A stretch of DNA of 64,000 nucleotides from Phycisphaerales bacterium (GTDB lineage: Bacteria > Planctomycetota > Phycisphaerae > UBA1845): the NCBI GenBank assembly GCA_020639115.1, contig JACKHG010000015.1:1-64000 (forward strand), written 5' to 3'. This document shows, in pieces, positions 37,852 through 50,107 of the stretch. The translations under genes were made by a program, and so were the position numbers. The notes below the pieces were generated by a model that saw only the letters and a program-made list of their open reading frames with translations, searched no databases and was not told where the DNA came from. Position 1 is the first letter of the stretch. Every line of letters starts with the position of its first letter.

Positions 37852-38664
37852 ATGGTCGCAAAGCGAAACGAGGTATCCCGGCACGTACTCGGTTCGGAAG
37901 GACTGCCGAAATACGTCTTTCACCCCGAGTTCAAATATTCAAGCGATTCGCGGGAGTACCTCGACGGGCTGGAGGAACTGCTGCAGGTCGAAGGGCCGCC
38001 GGAGGGCGACGCGGAAGTCCGCCTGTTCCGGGCCATGCACTACTGCGCGTTCCGAGCCTGGGAGGCCCGCGGCAAGCGCCGGGCGGTGACGGCTGAGGCG
38101 AACCGCTGGATCGAACTGCGGGCCCGCGTCCGCGACCATCTCATTCTGGTTAACCTGGGCCTGAGCTACGATATGGTTCGTCGCAGCCGGTTCACCAACG
38201 TCGACGAGGACGACCTGCTGAGCGAGGGGCTGCGGGCCCTGTGCGACGCGGTCGAGGCGTTTGACCCGTGGCGGGGCTACCGGTTCAGCACGTACGCGTG
38301 CAACGCGATTTACCGGGGGTTCCTGCGGCTCTCGAAGATGGAGACGCGGCGGGCGCGGTTCGTCACGTTCGGGTATGACCCGCGGATGGACCGGGGTGCC
38401 CTGGACGGCAATCTCAACGACTACGACGAGCGCGTCTACCGGCAGCGGCTGGCGGAGGTGCTGCGCGAGAACGGTGCGGACCTGACCGAGCAGGAGCGCG
38501 ATATCCTGAGCCGCCGGTTCCCGGAAGAGCCCAACCGCAAGCGCGAGACGCTGGAGCGGATCGGCCGGGAGATGAGCGTGAGCAAGGAGCGGGTCCGCCA
38601 GATCCAGGTGACCGCACTCGAGAAACTGTACCAGTCACTGACCGCGGATCCGGTGCTCTGCTGA
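37852..38664 (+). CDS. sigma-70 family RNA polymerase sigma factor
   Basis: Sigma factor of 270 residues. ATG at 37852 follows GGAAAG by a few bases; a GTG at 37840 lacks a site. Region 2 is clear: RDHLILVNLGLSYDMVRRSR, NVDEDDLLSEGLRALCDAVE and FDPWRGYRFSTYACNAIYRG. Region 4 is LTEQERDILSRRF and GREMSVSKERVRQIQVTALE. Region 1.1 is absent and region 3 is very short, so it is not the housekeeping factor; it resembles planctomycete alternative sigma factors. The N-terminal 75 residues have no recognised domain. Followed by a strong hairpin. Targets unknown. Confidence 0.9.
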   Translation: MVAKRNEVSRHVLGSEGLPKYVFHPEFKYSSDSREYLDGLEELLQVEGPPEGDAEVRLFRAMHYCAFRAWEARGKRRAVTAEANRWIELRARVRDHLILVNLGLSYDMVRRSRFTNVDEDDLLSEGLRALCDAVEAFDPWRGYRFSTYACNAIYRGFLRLSKMETRRARFVTFGYDPRMDRGALDGNLNDYDERVYRQRLAEVLRENGADLTEQERDILSRRFPEEPNRKRETLERIGREMSVSKERVRQIQVTALEKLYQSLTADPVLC

Positions 38665-38712
38665 AGCACCGGTCGGCTGACAATACGAATTCCTCCTTTT
38701 CCCCTCCCCCCC

Positions 38713-38746
38713 GAATCAGGGCTGGCGATTTCGCCAGCCCTGATTC
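38713..38746. terminator. long perfect hairpin after the sigma-factor gene
   Basis: GAATCAGGGCTGGCGA, TT, TCGCCAGCCCTGATTC: a perfect 16-bp stem 49 bases after the stop. No T-run follows directly on either strand; it probably ends the sigma-factor transcript or protects its 3' end. Confidence 0.6.
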
Positions 38747-38808
38747 GTAGGTACACGTGTTTGCCGAAACCCGTTCATCATCTGCGGGATTTCGTCTAGA
38801 ATCCCGCC

Positions 38809-39981
38809 GTGGCGTCTCTTCTGGCCGACAGATCGTTCGAGCGCATCCTGCTCATCAAGCCGACGGCGCTCGGCGACGTGGTCCACACCATTCCCGTGCT
38901 GGTCAAGCTGCGCCGGCGGTACCCGGACGCCCGCATCGACTGGATGCTGACGCCGGCGACGGCTGAGCTGGTCGGGCGGCACCCGGCGATTTCGAACATC
39001 GTGCTCTTCGACCGCCGGCGTCTGGGGCAGATTGCGAAGCCCGGGCAGGCCATCGGGGGTATCTGGCGGCTCGCCCGGCAGTTGCGGCGGGCCCGCTATG
39101 ACCTGGTGATCGACCTGCACGGGCAGTTGCGTTCGGCGTTTTTCGCGATGTGCACGGGCTCGCGGGTGCGGGTGGGTTTTGACCGGCCGCGGCGTGTGAA
39201 CCGCGTGGCGGAGCGGACGCTGCCGGCGACGGCGTACCGTCATGGCTGGACAGGGGCGCGGGAGGGGTCATGGCTGGCGTATACGCACCGCATTCCGGTA
39301 CCGACGCTGGAGGTGCACGCGGTGGACCGCTACCAGCGGTTGGGGGCGTTGCTGGGGTTCGACGCAGGTCCGCTCGATTTTGGGTTTCCCCTGGCGGCGG
39401 AGGCGCCGGCCGCGGCTGACGCGCTGCTCGCGGAGCACGGTCTGACCGATCGCCCGTATGCCGTGCTGGCGCCCGGCACCATCTGGGAGACGAAGCGCTG
39501 GCGCACGGAGGGTTTTGCCGAAGTGGCGCAGCACTTCCTCGACCGCGGGTGGGGGGCGCTGCTGGTGGGTTCCCCGGGCGAGCGGGAGCGGTGCCGGGAG
39601 GTGGCGGCGCTGTGCCCCGGGGCGACGGACGTCTCCGGCCGGACGTCGATCAGCGTGCTGGCGGCGTTGATCCGCCGCGCGGCGATCGCGATCACCAACG
39701 ACTCCGGCCCGATGCACCTGACCGTGGCGATGGGCCGGCCGGTGGTGAGCATCTTCGGTCCGACCGACGACGTCTGGATCGGTCCGTACCGGCGGGAAAA
39801 TGCGGTGGCCCGGGTGTCGTTGCCGTGCGCTCCGTGCTATTTCCGCCGCCTGAGCCAGTGCCCGCACGACCACCGCTGCATGCGCGAGGTGACGGCTGAA
39901 CACGTCATCCGCCTGGTCGAGGAGGTTCTGGCCGACGCTGCGGCGTGCTGTCCGAGCGCATCGGATTCGACGGTGTCGTGA
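38809..39981 (+). CDS. glycosyltransferase family 9 (heptosyltransferase-like)
   Basis: Cytoplasmic/peripheral GT-B enzyme of 390 residues related to WaaC/WaaF/RfaQ of LPS synthesis. The N-terminus FERILLIKPTALGDVVHTIP, with the catalytic-site Asp, is diagnostic, as is the C-terminal donor site ITNDSGPMHLTVAMGRPVVS then IFGPTD. YAVLAPGTIWETKRWRTEGF is the central nucleotide-binding strand-helix, and the Cys-rich CAPCYFRRLSQCPHDHRCM near the end is also common in the family. GTG at 38809 lies 26 residues before the core and matches the start of related proteins. It transfers a sugar in cell-surface glycan synthesis; donor unknown. Confidence 0.92.
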   Translation: MASLLADRSFERILLIKPTALGDVVHTIPVLVKLRRRYPDARIDWMLTPATAELVGRHPAISNIVLFDRRRLGQIAKPGQAIGGIWRLARQLRRARYDLVIDLHGQLRSAFFAMCTGSRVRVGFDRPRRVNRVAERTLPATAYRHGWTGAREGSWLAYTHRIPVPTLEVHAVDRYQRLGALLGFDAGPLDFGFPLAAEAPAAADALLAEHGLTDRPYAVLAPGTIWETKRWRTEGFAEVAQHFLDRGWGALLVGSPGERERCREVAALCPGATDVSGRTSISVLAALIRRAAIAITNDSGPMHLTVAMGRPVVSIFGPTDDVWIGPYRRENAVARVSLPCAPCYFRRLSQCPHDHRCMREVTAEHVIRLVEEVLADAAACCPSASDSTVS

Positions 39982-40036
39982 AGGTCCTCCGGTCGGCCCG
40001 TGTTCTCCGGCGGGTGGCGGCGTGGCTCGAGGTCCC

Positions 40037-40516
40037 TCAGTTCTCTTCGAGGATTTCCGCTTTCTCGCGCTGGTATTCCTCTTCCGAGAGTATGCCGTCG
40101 ACGTAGAGCTGGTGCAGTTTGCGCAGGCGCTGATCGAAATCGTCCGCCGCGCTCTCCGGGCGCCGACGGCTTTCCATCAGCCCGCTTTCGTCGAGCGCGT
40201 CGCGCACGACGCCGCCGGCCATGCGCGACCACGGCTCGATGTCGCGCCGCGCCGCCTCGGGATCGATGACCACGCCCGAACCCGCCAGGCCGTGCGATCC
40301 GATGGCGCGCACGACCATCCCGACCACCAGCAGGCCCATGCCGATCACGGCCCGCAGCATGGCGGACCGGCCGAGCGACTCCATCGCTTGGAAATTCCCG
40401 AAGTTCAGGGCGGCCGAAACGAAAATCGAGCCGAAGACGAGCAGGCCCACCACCGCCAGGGCGTTGCCGACGTAGTACGCGGTCTTGCGTTCCGGAGTCA
40501 GTTCGCGACGGGGCAT
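40037..40516 (-). CDS. two-helix membrane protein with SHOCT domain
   Basis: A 159-residue protein. ATG at 40516 has AGGAGG eight bases upstream. Two membrane helices are at about 16-38 and 56-76. The cytoplasmic tail ends LRKLHQLYVDGILSEEEYQR then EKAEILEEN, a typical SHOCT (short C-terminal) domain, which often mediates oligomerisation. Function unknown. Convergent with the GT9 gene. Confidence 0.88.
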   Translation of the reverse strand: MPRRELTPERKTAYYVGNALAVVGLLVFGSIFVSAALNFGNFQAMESLGRSAMLRAVIGMGLLVVGMVVRAIGSHGLAGSGVVIDPEAARRDIEPWSRMAGGVVRDALDESGLMESRRRPESAADDFDQRLRKLHQLYVDGILSEEEYQREKAEILEEN

Positions 40517-40615
40517 CGGCGGTGCCTCCTGGACTTGGGGTTGCGGACGCGGATGGGGTTGATTCCCTTCGGCGCTTCTGCCGACTCGGCAGGCGCTTGG
40601 CAAGTTGGCGCGGCG

Positions 40616-41089
40616 CTACCCCCGCGTGAACGCGGAGACGCGGATGGTGTGGCCGTCGGGATGGACGATGCGGCATTCCCGAACGCCCCAGGGTTCATCG
40701 GTCGGCGGCCGCGTCACGGTGATTTCGTGGCGTAGCGCCAGTTCGTGGACGGCGTCGACGTCGGTGGGCTGTTCGAGCCACCATGACATCCAGACGCCGC
40801 CGGTGTCGTCGTCGCGTGCACCCGGCGTCACGTGCCGCGGGTGCGGGCCGCCGCGCGACCCCTGGCCGTCGTGGCAGAGGAAGATCTGACATCCGTGGGT
40901 GTCGCCGGCTCCGTCACAGAATACTCCGGCGAAGCCGGCTGGCCCGGACGCGTTGCGGTCGGCGGCGTTTGCGATGATGCCGCCCGCGTTGTAGGTAAAC
41001 CCGCGTTTCCACCCGAGCCTCTCGAACCAGGCGAGGCCGGCGGGCACGTCGGATACGTTGAGAATCGGCGTGATCCCGGTCAGCTTCAT
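40616..41089 (-). CDS. VOC (glyoxalase/bleomycin-resistance) family protein, gene 2 of pair
   Basis: A 157-residue vicinal-oxygen-chelate fold protein. ATG at 41089 has AAGGA seven bases upstream. The start TGITPILNVSDVPAGLAWFE and the end WGVRECRIVHPDGHTIRVS are typical repeats of the fold, with candidate metal or ligand residues in the second half. It starts two bases after the preceding gene's stop, so the pair is co-transcribed. Substrate unknown; such proteins may bind or detoxify small molecules. Confidence 0.87.
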   Translation of the reverse strand: MKLTGITPILNVSDVPAGLAWFERLGWKRGFTYNAGGIIANAADRNASGPAGFAGVFCDGAGDTHGCQIFLCHDGQGSRGGPHPRHVTPGARDDDTGGVWMSWWLEQPTDVDAVHELALRHEITVTRPPTDEPWGVRECRIVHPDGHTIRVSAFTRG

Positions 41090-41091
41090 GG

Positions 41092-41535
41092 TTAATCCTT
41101 CGTGGCGCGCCGGGCGTTGCGGCGCTGCAGTTCCTGCGGGCTGACGTCCTCGAGGTGCTGGGCGATCCACCAGATGTTGCCGGCGGCGTCCTTCACGCCC
41201 GCGTTGCGATCGCCGTAGAACTGGTCGCCGGGCTCCATCACGGACGTGCCGCCGGCGTCGAGGCCGCGCCGGTACGTCGCGTCGCAATCGGTCACGTAGA
41301 CGTAGAGCGAGCCGGGCGTGGGCGGGCGTTCCGCGGGGATCTGCCCCATCATGATCATCGCGTTGCCGACGCGGACCTGGGCGTGGGCGACGTCGCCGGT
41401 TGTGGGGTTTTCCATTCGCTCGATCACCGCCGCATCAAACGTCTGCTGCAGGAAGGCGATGACGTCGTCCACGCCATGGACCAGGAGGTACGGGGTGACG
41501 GCGGTGAGGCCGTCGGGGATGGTCTTGATCGGCAT
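41092..41535 (-). CDS. VOC (PhnB-like) family protein, gene 1 of pair
   Basis: A 147-residue VOC protein of the PhnB/YdcE-like kind. ATG at 41535 has GGGAG upstream. The start GLTAVTPYLLVHGVDDVIAF and the end YGDRNAGVKDAAGNIWWIAQ are family blocks; the latter is the 'fwGdrxgxvxDPfGhxWxia' signature with the usual PFGH replaced by AAGN. Forms a two-gene operon with the next VOC gene. Function unknown. Confidence 0.9.
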   Translation of the reverse strand: MPIKTIPDGLTAVTPYLLVHGVDDVIAFLQQTFDAAVIERMENPTTGDVAHAQVRVGNAMIMMGQIPAERPPTPGSLYVYVTDCDATYRRGLDAGGTSVMEPGDQFYGDRNAGVKDAAGNIWWIAQHLEDVSPQELQRRNARRATKD

Positions 41536-41695
41536 CGCTTATCTCCCGTGCGGTGGGCGGCCGGGAGCGCACTCCGCAGCCAGAGGCCCGAACGGGAGAG
41601 TCTATGCGTGCGCGGCGCGGGGTGCCAACCGGGCGGCGCCGGTGACGCCCGCGTGCCGGCGAACCCGGCTAGCGGCCCGTGGTGGAAATCTGTGG

Positions 41696-41715
41696 GACCG
41701 GCCTTCGAGCCGGTC
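41696..41715. repeat. hairpin unit of an intergenic repeat
   Basis: GACCGGC, CTTCGA, GCCGGTC. It precedes, by 23 bp, a second hairpin of related sequence from which the tandem array at 41751 seems to derive. Confidence 0.5.
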
Positions 41716-41738
41716 AATCCGCGTTGGCAGCCTCGAAA

Positions 41739-41758
41739 GACCGACTGGAAAGTCGGTC
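41739..41758. repeat. hairpin overlapping the first unit of the 15-bp array
   Basis: GACCGACT, GGAA, AGTCGGTC: a perfect 8-bp stem. Its right arm is the first half of each 15-bp repeat unit that follows, so the array appears to be a one-sided expansion of this palindrome. Confidence 0.6.
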
Positions 41759-41825
41759 CCACAGGAGTCGGTCCCACAGGAGTCGGTCCCACAGGAGTCG
41801 GTCCCACAGGAGTCGGTCCCACAGG
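41751..41825. repeat. tandem array, five perfect copies of a 15-bp unit
   Basis: The unit AGTCGGTCCCACAGG occurs five times head to tail with no mismatch and no spacer, then degenerates (GGCAT). There are no spacers between units, so this is not CRISPR. It lies in the intergenic region between the VOC pair and the HD-GYP gene. Confidence 0.9.
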
Positions 41826-41942
41826 GGCATTGGTGTTTTGCCCCGGGCGGCTGGAGCAAGCTCCATGCGCGTGGAGCGGGGGTGGCCCGATTTCCTGCGC
41901 GCACGGCGCGTACGGTGACGCTGCCGGTGGACGGGGGACGCG

Positions 41943-42989
41943 CTAGTGTCCGACGGCCGCCAGAACGGGCGGGTTGGGGGCTGCCGCGATGGCCTCGTCG
42001 AAGCGGGTGCGGGTGTCGTTGAACTCCTGCTCCGCGGCGAGGAAGGCCTCGACGATGACGGGGTCGAAGTGCTGGCCGGACTCCTCGACGATCATCGAGC
42101 GGGCGACGGGGTGGGCGATGGCCTTCTTGTAGACTCGCTTGGAGGTCAGGGCGTCGTAGACGTCGGCCAGGGCCACGATGCGGCCGCACAGCGGGATCTC
42201 CTCGCCGGCGAGTCCGTTGGGATAGCCCTTGCCGTTGAAGCGTTCGTGGTGGGTGAGGGCGATATCGCAGGCCATCTGCAGGTAGGCCACCCCGGGGTAT
42301 TGCCGCACCGCGGCGGCGAGCGTTTCCGCGCCCGTCGCGGCGTGGGTCTTCATGATGTCGAATTCCTCGTCGCTGAGCCGGCCCGGCTTGAGCAGCACGC
42401 AGTCGGGGACCGCCACCTTGCCGATGTCGTGGAGGGGGCTGGTGAGGTAGATGTTCTGCACGTAATCCTGGTTGATCTTTTCGGGGAACTTGCCCTGCTT
42501 GAGCAGGGTCTGGGCGAGGATGCGCGAGTAGTTGCGCATGCGCTCCAGGTGCATGCCGGTCTCCGGATCGCGCGATTCCGCCAGCTTGGCCAGCGCGAAG
42601 ATGGCGACTTCGCGGGTTTCCAGCGAGATGATGCGCTGGGCGGTGCGCACGCGGACGCGGAGCTCCGCCGGGTTGAACGGCTTGGTCATGAACTCGTCGG
42701 CCCCGGCGGAGAGCCCGGCGATGACGTCACCGGAGTCGCGGTGCGCGGTGAGCAGAATGGTGTAAATGTAACCCGACCAGTGGCCGGCGCGGATGGCGCG
42801 GCACAGGCTGATACCGTCCATGCCCGGCATCTCCCAGTCCGATATCACGACACGATGTTCGCCACGCTCGAGGATGTCGAGCGCCTCCTGCCCGTCCGAG
42901 GCAGAGCTGACCTCGTGCCCGTCCTGCCGTAAGGCGTGCTTGAGCAACTCGAGGGAAATGGCGTCGTCATCAACGATCAGAATACGCAT
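41943..42989 (-). CDS. response regulator with HD-GYP domain (probable c-di-GMP phosphodiesterase)
   Basis: A 348-residue two-domain regulator. Residues 1-118 are a receiver domain: acidic pocket VDDD at 6-9, phospho-acceptor D51 in VVISDWEMPGMDG, and the conserved Lys in MTKPFNPAEL. Residues 135-335 are HD-GYP: SPLHDIGKVAVPD holds the HD pair, HHERFNGKGYPNGL the GYP motif, and RIVALADVYDALTSKRVYK the later Asp. Such proteins hydrolyse c-di-GMP. It begins two bases after the stop of the hybrid kinase, which is the likely phosphate donor. Confidence 0.95.
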   Translation of the reverse strand: MRILIVDDDAISLELLKHALRQDGHEVSSASDGQEALDILERGEHRVVISDWEMPGMDGISLCRAIRAGHWSGYIYTILLTAHRDSGDVIAGLSAGADEFMTKPFNPAELRVRVRTAQRIISLETREVAIFALAKLAESRDPETGMHLERMRNYSRILAQTLLKQGKFPEKINQDYVQNIYLTSPLHDIGKVAVPDCVLLKPGRLSDEEFDIMKTHAATGAETLAAAVRQYPGVAYLQMACDIALTHHERFNGKGYPNGLAGEEIPLCGRIVALADVYDALTSKRVYKKAIAHPVARSMIVEESGQHFDPVIVEAFLAAEQEFNDTRTRFDEAIAAAPNPPVLAAVGH

Positions 42990-42991
42990 CG

Positions 42992-45931
<2,940 letters not shown>

Positions 45932-46657
45932 GACTTCAGAAATCGCTGCTCCCGGGGCATCCCAAATCGCCCGAACGTTTTATCGGTGATCCGCCAGGGC
46001 ATGTGCAGAGCGCGCGCCAATCGCCCGGCACGAATGTGCTGCTGGTTTGCGAATCATCCGGGAGTGAACAGTCGGCCGCCCTGGGCCGCCACCCAGGGAG
46101 CGATAATGTGCGTATGGCGCCGAAGGTAGGCGAATACCCCACGCGTTCCGCGGGCCACGTCCGCCGGGGGGTCGCCCCCCGACGAGTCTCGGGCATTCCT
46201 GGCTGATCGTCGCTCCGTCGAGCAGGCCGAATCGTCGGTCGTCGCCCTCGGCCAGCCGGTCGGCGCCGGCGATTGCCACTACCCCATGCAGGAATTCCAC
46301 CTGCGAGGGCAGACATCTCTCCACGCGGGCTGCGCGGCGGCACGAACCCGTTCACGCGGCGGGGACTTGGGTCACAACCGGTGCCCCCATGCGCCGGGCG
46401 TTGAGCTTTTCCAGAACCTGTTCCGCGCCGCTACGCCGGGATGCGGGCGCAGCGGGCGCCTTGCATGGAACGACTCCGTGCGGGGGGCGCACGGGCTCGT
46501 CTGAAGAGCACTTCAGGTCGTCGGGGGCGTGCGGCTGGTCGCTGCCTTGTTGCGCGCCTTTTACGCGGTATTCAGCGGGTACTCATGCGCTGCGAACTAA
46601 GATGTTCCTGGAAACGCGCCGCAAGCTGCAGCGCGGTCAAGTGAAAGGAGGCATGTC
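45932..46657. other. intergenic region, no supported gene
   Basis: Lies between the start of the hybrid kinase (minus) and the rhodanese gene (plus). Short frames on both strands lack ribosome sites and recognisable domains. The only clear element is the strong ribosome site AAAGGAGG at 46644-46651 of the rhodanese gene. Promoters for both directions must lie here but I cannot place them with confidence. Confidence 0.4.
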
Positions 46658-47005
46658 ATGGAACGCCTGTCCACGGACCAGTTGAGAAAAATGAGGGACG
46701 CACAGGAGGACATTGCGGTCATCAACGTGCTCGACGCCGAGCACTACGAGAAAGAGCACATTCCCGATTCGCGCAACATCCCGGTGGATGAAACCGATTT
46801 CGTGAGTCGCGTGGAGGACGCCGTGGGGCGCAAGTCGCGCCAGGTCGTCGTCTACTGCGCCAGCACGGAGTGCGACGCATCCTCCCGGGCCGCCGGTCGG
46901 CTCGAGCAGGCCGGCTTCAGTCACGTGCTCGACTTTGCAGGCGGCATGAAGGCCTGGCGCGAGGCGAATCTGCCGGTGGAGGGCCGCTCAATCAGCGGTA
47001 GGTAA
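46658..47005 (+). CDS. rhodanese-like sulfurtransferase domain protein
   Basis: Single-domain rhodanese of 115 residues, cytoplasmic. ATG at 46658 has AAAGGAGG six bases upstream. The active-site loop YCASTECDASSRAA carries the catalytic C67; the flanking EKEHIPDSRNIPVDE and FAGGMKAWREANLPVEG are normal family blocks. It transfers or carries sulfane sulfur. It is followed five bases later by the M50 protease gene, so the two are probably an operon, though no functional link is obvious. Confidence 0.93.
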   Translation: MERLSTDQLRKMRDAQEDIAVINVLDAEHYEKEHIPDSRNIPVDETDFVSRVEDAVGRKSRQVVVYCASTECDASSRAAGRLEQAGFSHVLDFAGGMKAWREANLPVEGRSISGR

Positions 47006-47009
47006 AACC

Positions 47010-48185
47010 ATGTTTGGCAAGAGCTACCAAGTATTCACCTTCAGTGGTATCCCCGTTCGCGTGGACGCGAGCTGGCTGCTCATCGTCCTGCTGCTGACCT
47101 GGTCGCTGGCCACCGGGGTCTTCCCCGCGGCTGAGCCGGGCCTGACCGCGGGCGTCTACTGGGCGCTGGGCCTGCTCGCCACGCTCGGCCTGTTCGCCTC
47201 GATCGTGGTCCACGAGTTCGCCCACGCGCTCGTCGCCCGCAGCTACGGCACGCCGATGAAGGGCATCACGCTGTTCATTTTCGGCGGTGTCGCGGAAATG
47301 ACCGAGGAACCCCCCAGTCCGCGGGCCGAGTTCTTCGTCGCCATCGCCGGGCCGATCGCCAGCATCGTCGTCGCCGCGCTCACGCTCGGCATCGCGGCAG
47401 CCGGGACGTTCATGGCCTGGCCGCGCGCCGCCATCATCGTGTTCGGCTACCTGGCCGCGATGAACGCGCTGTTGGTCGCGTTCAACCTCATCCCCGCGTT
47501 CCCGCTCGACGGCGGCCGCGTGCTCCGCTCCGCGCTGTGGAAGTGGAAGCAGAGCCTGCGCATGGCGACGCGCACGACGGCGCGCATCGGCGGAGGATTT
47601 GGCGTCGCCCTCATCATTCTCGGTGTCCTCAGCATCATCACCGGGAACTTCCTGGGCGGCATGTGGTGGGTGCTGATCGGTCTCTTTCTGCGGCAGGCTG
47701 CACAGATGTCCTATCAGCAACTGCTCATCCGTCGCGTGTTGGAGGGTGAGGACGTCGAGCACTTCATGGGCGGCGAGCCCGTGACCGTGCCCCCGGACAT
47801 CACCGTGGCCGACCTCGTCGAGAACTACATGTACCGGCACCACCACCGGCTCTTCCCGGTCACCGTGAACGGCACGCTGCTCGGCAGCGTGAGCTCCCGG
47901 GAAATCCAGGGCGTCCCCCGCAGCCAGTGGACCGAGCGGACGGTTCGCGACGTGCTCGAGCCCTGTTCCGCCGAGAACACCATCGAACTCCATCAGGACG
48001 CAATCCAGGCCCTCACGCGGATGCAGCGCTCCGGACGCTCGCGGCTCATGGTCGTCGAGAAAGGGGTCCTGCGGGGGATCCTCACCGAGAAGGACCTGCT
48101 GCGCTTCCTGTCGCTGAAGCTGGAGATCGAAGAGGATGCGCCGCACGGGCACATCGCCGGCCTGTCGGGCGGCGGCGGCGCGTAA
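47010..48185 (+). CDS. site-2 protease family (M50) metalloprotease with CBS pair
   Basis: Intramembrane zinc protease of 391 residues, SpoIVFB/Rip3 type. Six or so helices fill residues 18-235. The zinc motif HEFAH is at 68-72 and the third ligand lies in FNLIPAFPLDGGRVLRSALW. Two CBS domains follow (about 245-375): TVPPDITVADLVENYMYRHH and MQRSGRSRLMVVEKGVLRGI then LTEKDLLRFL. The CBS pair may sense adenine nucleotides, as in SpoIVFB. It probably cleaves membrane-bound regulators such as anti-sigma factors; the target is not evident here. Confidence 0.94.
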   Translation: MFGKSYQVFTFSGIPVRVDASWLLIVLLLTWSLATGVFPAAEPGLTAGVYWALGLLATLGLFASIVVHEFAHALVARSYGTPMKGITLFIFGGVAEMTEEPPSPRAEFFVAIAGPIASIVVAALTLGIAAAGTFMAWPRAAIIVFGYLAAMNALLVAFNLIPAFPLDGGRVLRSALWKWKQSLRMATRTTARIGGGFGVALIILGVLSIITGNFLGGMWWVLIGLFLRQAAQMSYQQLLIRRVLEGEDVEHFMGGEPVTVPPDITVADLVENYMYRHHHRLFPVTVNGTLLGSVSSREIQGVPRSQWTERTVRDVLEPCSAENTIELHQDAIQALTRMQRSGRSRLMVVEKGVLRGILTEKDLLRFLSLKLEIEEDAPHGHIAGLSGGGGA

Positions 48186-48218
48186 GCCGTCGCCAGCCCG
48201 GGACCCGTGCGGTCGGGG

Positions 48219-49328
48219 CTACTGACCGTGTTCAGCCGCCACGCCGTCGCCGCGATGGGCGACGGCGTCGGCTGTATCGGTCGGCGGCTTGCTCGCGTCC
48301 ACGTACACGTCCACTTGCTGGCCGACGAAGAACGCGTCGCTCGGCGCTTCCACCGCGTAGATGACCTGCAGCACGCGCGTATCCACACGCTCCGTGTTGT
48401 CCCCGGTGAGTGATCGCTTGGGAATCACGTAGGGCTCGACGCGCACGAAACGCAGCGGGAATTTCAGGTCGGGATAACCCTTGAGCATCGCCTCCGCCGG
48501 AGCGTTGGGGCGGAAGCGGGGAATGTCGAACTCATCGATGTCCACGCGCACGTGCAGGGCCTGCACGCTGCCGTAAACGATGAGGCCGCGGCTGGGGGAG
48601 GCTCCGACGAACTCGCCGGGCCGCACGTTGACCTGCAGAATCTGCCCCGGCGCCAGGGCCCGGACCGTGAGCCGCTCCAGTTCGGTGCGGGCCTGCTCGA
48701 GCTGGGCCGAGGCGAGCGCGACAGCCGCCTGCGCCACCGACTTGTCCTGATCCCACGCACCCGCACGCAACCGATCCAGTTCCGACTGCGCCTGATCCGC
48801 GAGCGCCTTCGCTTCCTGGTAGCGATGCTGCGCGTCAACCAGCTCCTCCTCGGTGGCGGAACCCTCCTCGGACAGACGCTGCACGCGCTTGTAGGTGTAC
48901 TCCAGGTTGGCCAGCGCCGCCTGCCGCTGCCGGATGGTCGCCTCGTAGACCGGGACGTCCTCGGGCCGCGGCAACTGCTCGAGTCGGGCGAGTTCCGCCT
49001 TGGCTGAGTGGAGCGACGATTCTCGCACAGCCACCTCGGCCTTGGCCGAGCGATCATCGAGCCGAAACAGCGGTGTGCCCGCGGTCACGTGCTCGCCGAC
49101 CTCGACCATCACCTCGACCACCACGCCCGCCACCGGCGAGCCGACAGCGATGTTCTCCGTTTCCGCCTCGATCATGCCGGAGCCCGCCACCGTCTGATCG
49201 AACGGGGCGCGCGGCGGCTCGATCGGCGGCGCCGCGTCCGGCCAGGTCGGCCGCGTCTTGGCCACGTAGTGGAACGCGTAGCCGAGCAGCGTGATCGCCA
49301 GGAGTGGAATTCCAACCTTCACCACCAT
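48219..49328 (-). CDS. HlyD/MacA-type periplasmic adaptor (membrane fusion protein)
   Basis: A 369-residue adaptor of an ABC export system. ATG at 49328 follows AGAGGT. One N-terminal helix (about 4-22) anchors it. The lipoyl-like halves are AVGSPVAGVVVEVMVEVGEH and LAPGQILQVNVRPGEFVG, separated by a long Ala/Glu/Gln coiled-coil hairpin (about 110-220). The C-terminal beta domain includes VRVDIDEFDIPRFRP. The set adaptor-ATPase-permease on one strand matches DevBCA/MacAB-type exporters; no outer-membrane TolC gene is adjacent. Cargo unknown. Confidence 0.9.
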   Translation of the reverse strand: MVVKVGIPLLAITLLGYAFHYVAKTRPTWPDAAPPIEPPRAPFDQTVAGSGMIEAETENIAVGSPVAGVVVEVMVEVGEHVTAGTPLFRLDDRSAKAEVAVRESSLHSAKAELARLEQLPRPEDVPVYEATIRQRQAALANLEYTYKRVQRLSEEGSATEEELVDAQHRYQEAKALADQAQSELDRLRAGAWDQDKSVAQAAVALASAQLEQARTELERLTVRALAPGQILQVNVRPGEFVGASPSRGLIVYGSVQALHVRVDIDEFDIPRFRPNAPAEAMLKGYPDLKFPLRFVRVEPYVIPKRSLTGDNTERVDTRVLQVIYAVEAPSDAFFVGQQVDVYVDASKPPTDTADAVAHRGDGVAAEHGQ

Positions 49329-49352
49329 GCATTACCTCTGTGGGTCTTACCT

Positions 49353-50105
<753 letters not shown>

Positions 50106-50107
50106 GC

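Noticed and set aside
41751..41825. CRISPR array
   Set aside because: Units are contiguous 15-mers with no spacers and no cas genes nearby.
46286..46685. Short plus-strand frames before the rhodanese gene
   Set aside because: Mutually overlapping, no ribosome site, no domain; treated as non-coding.
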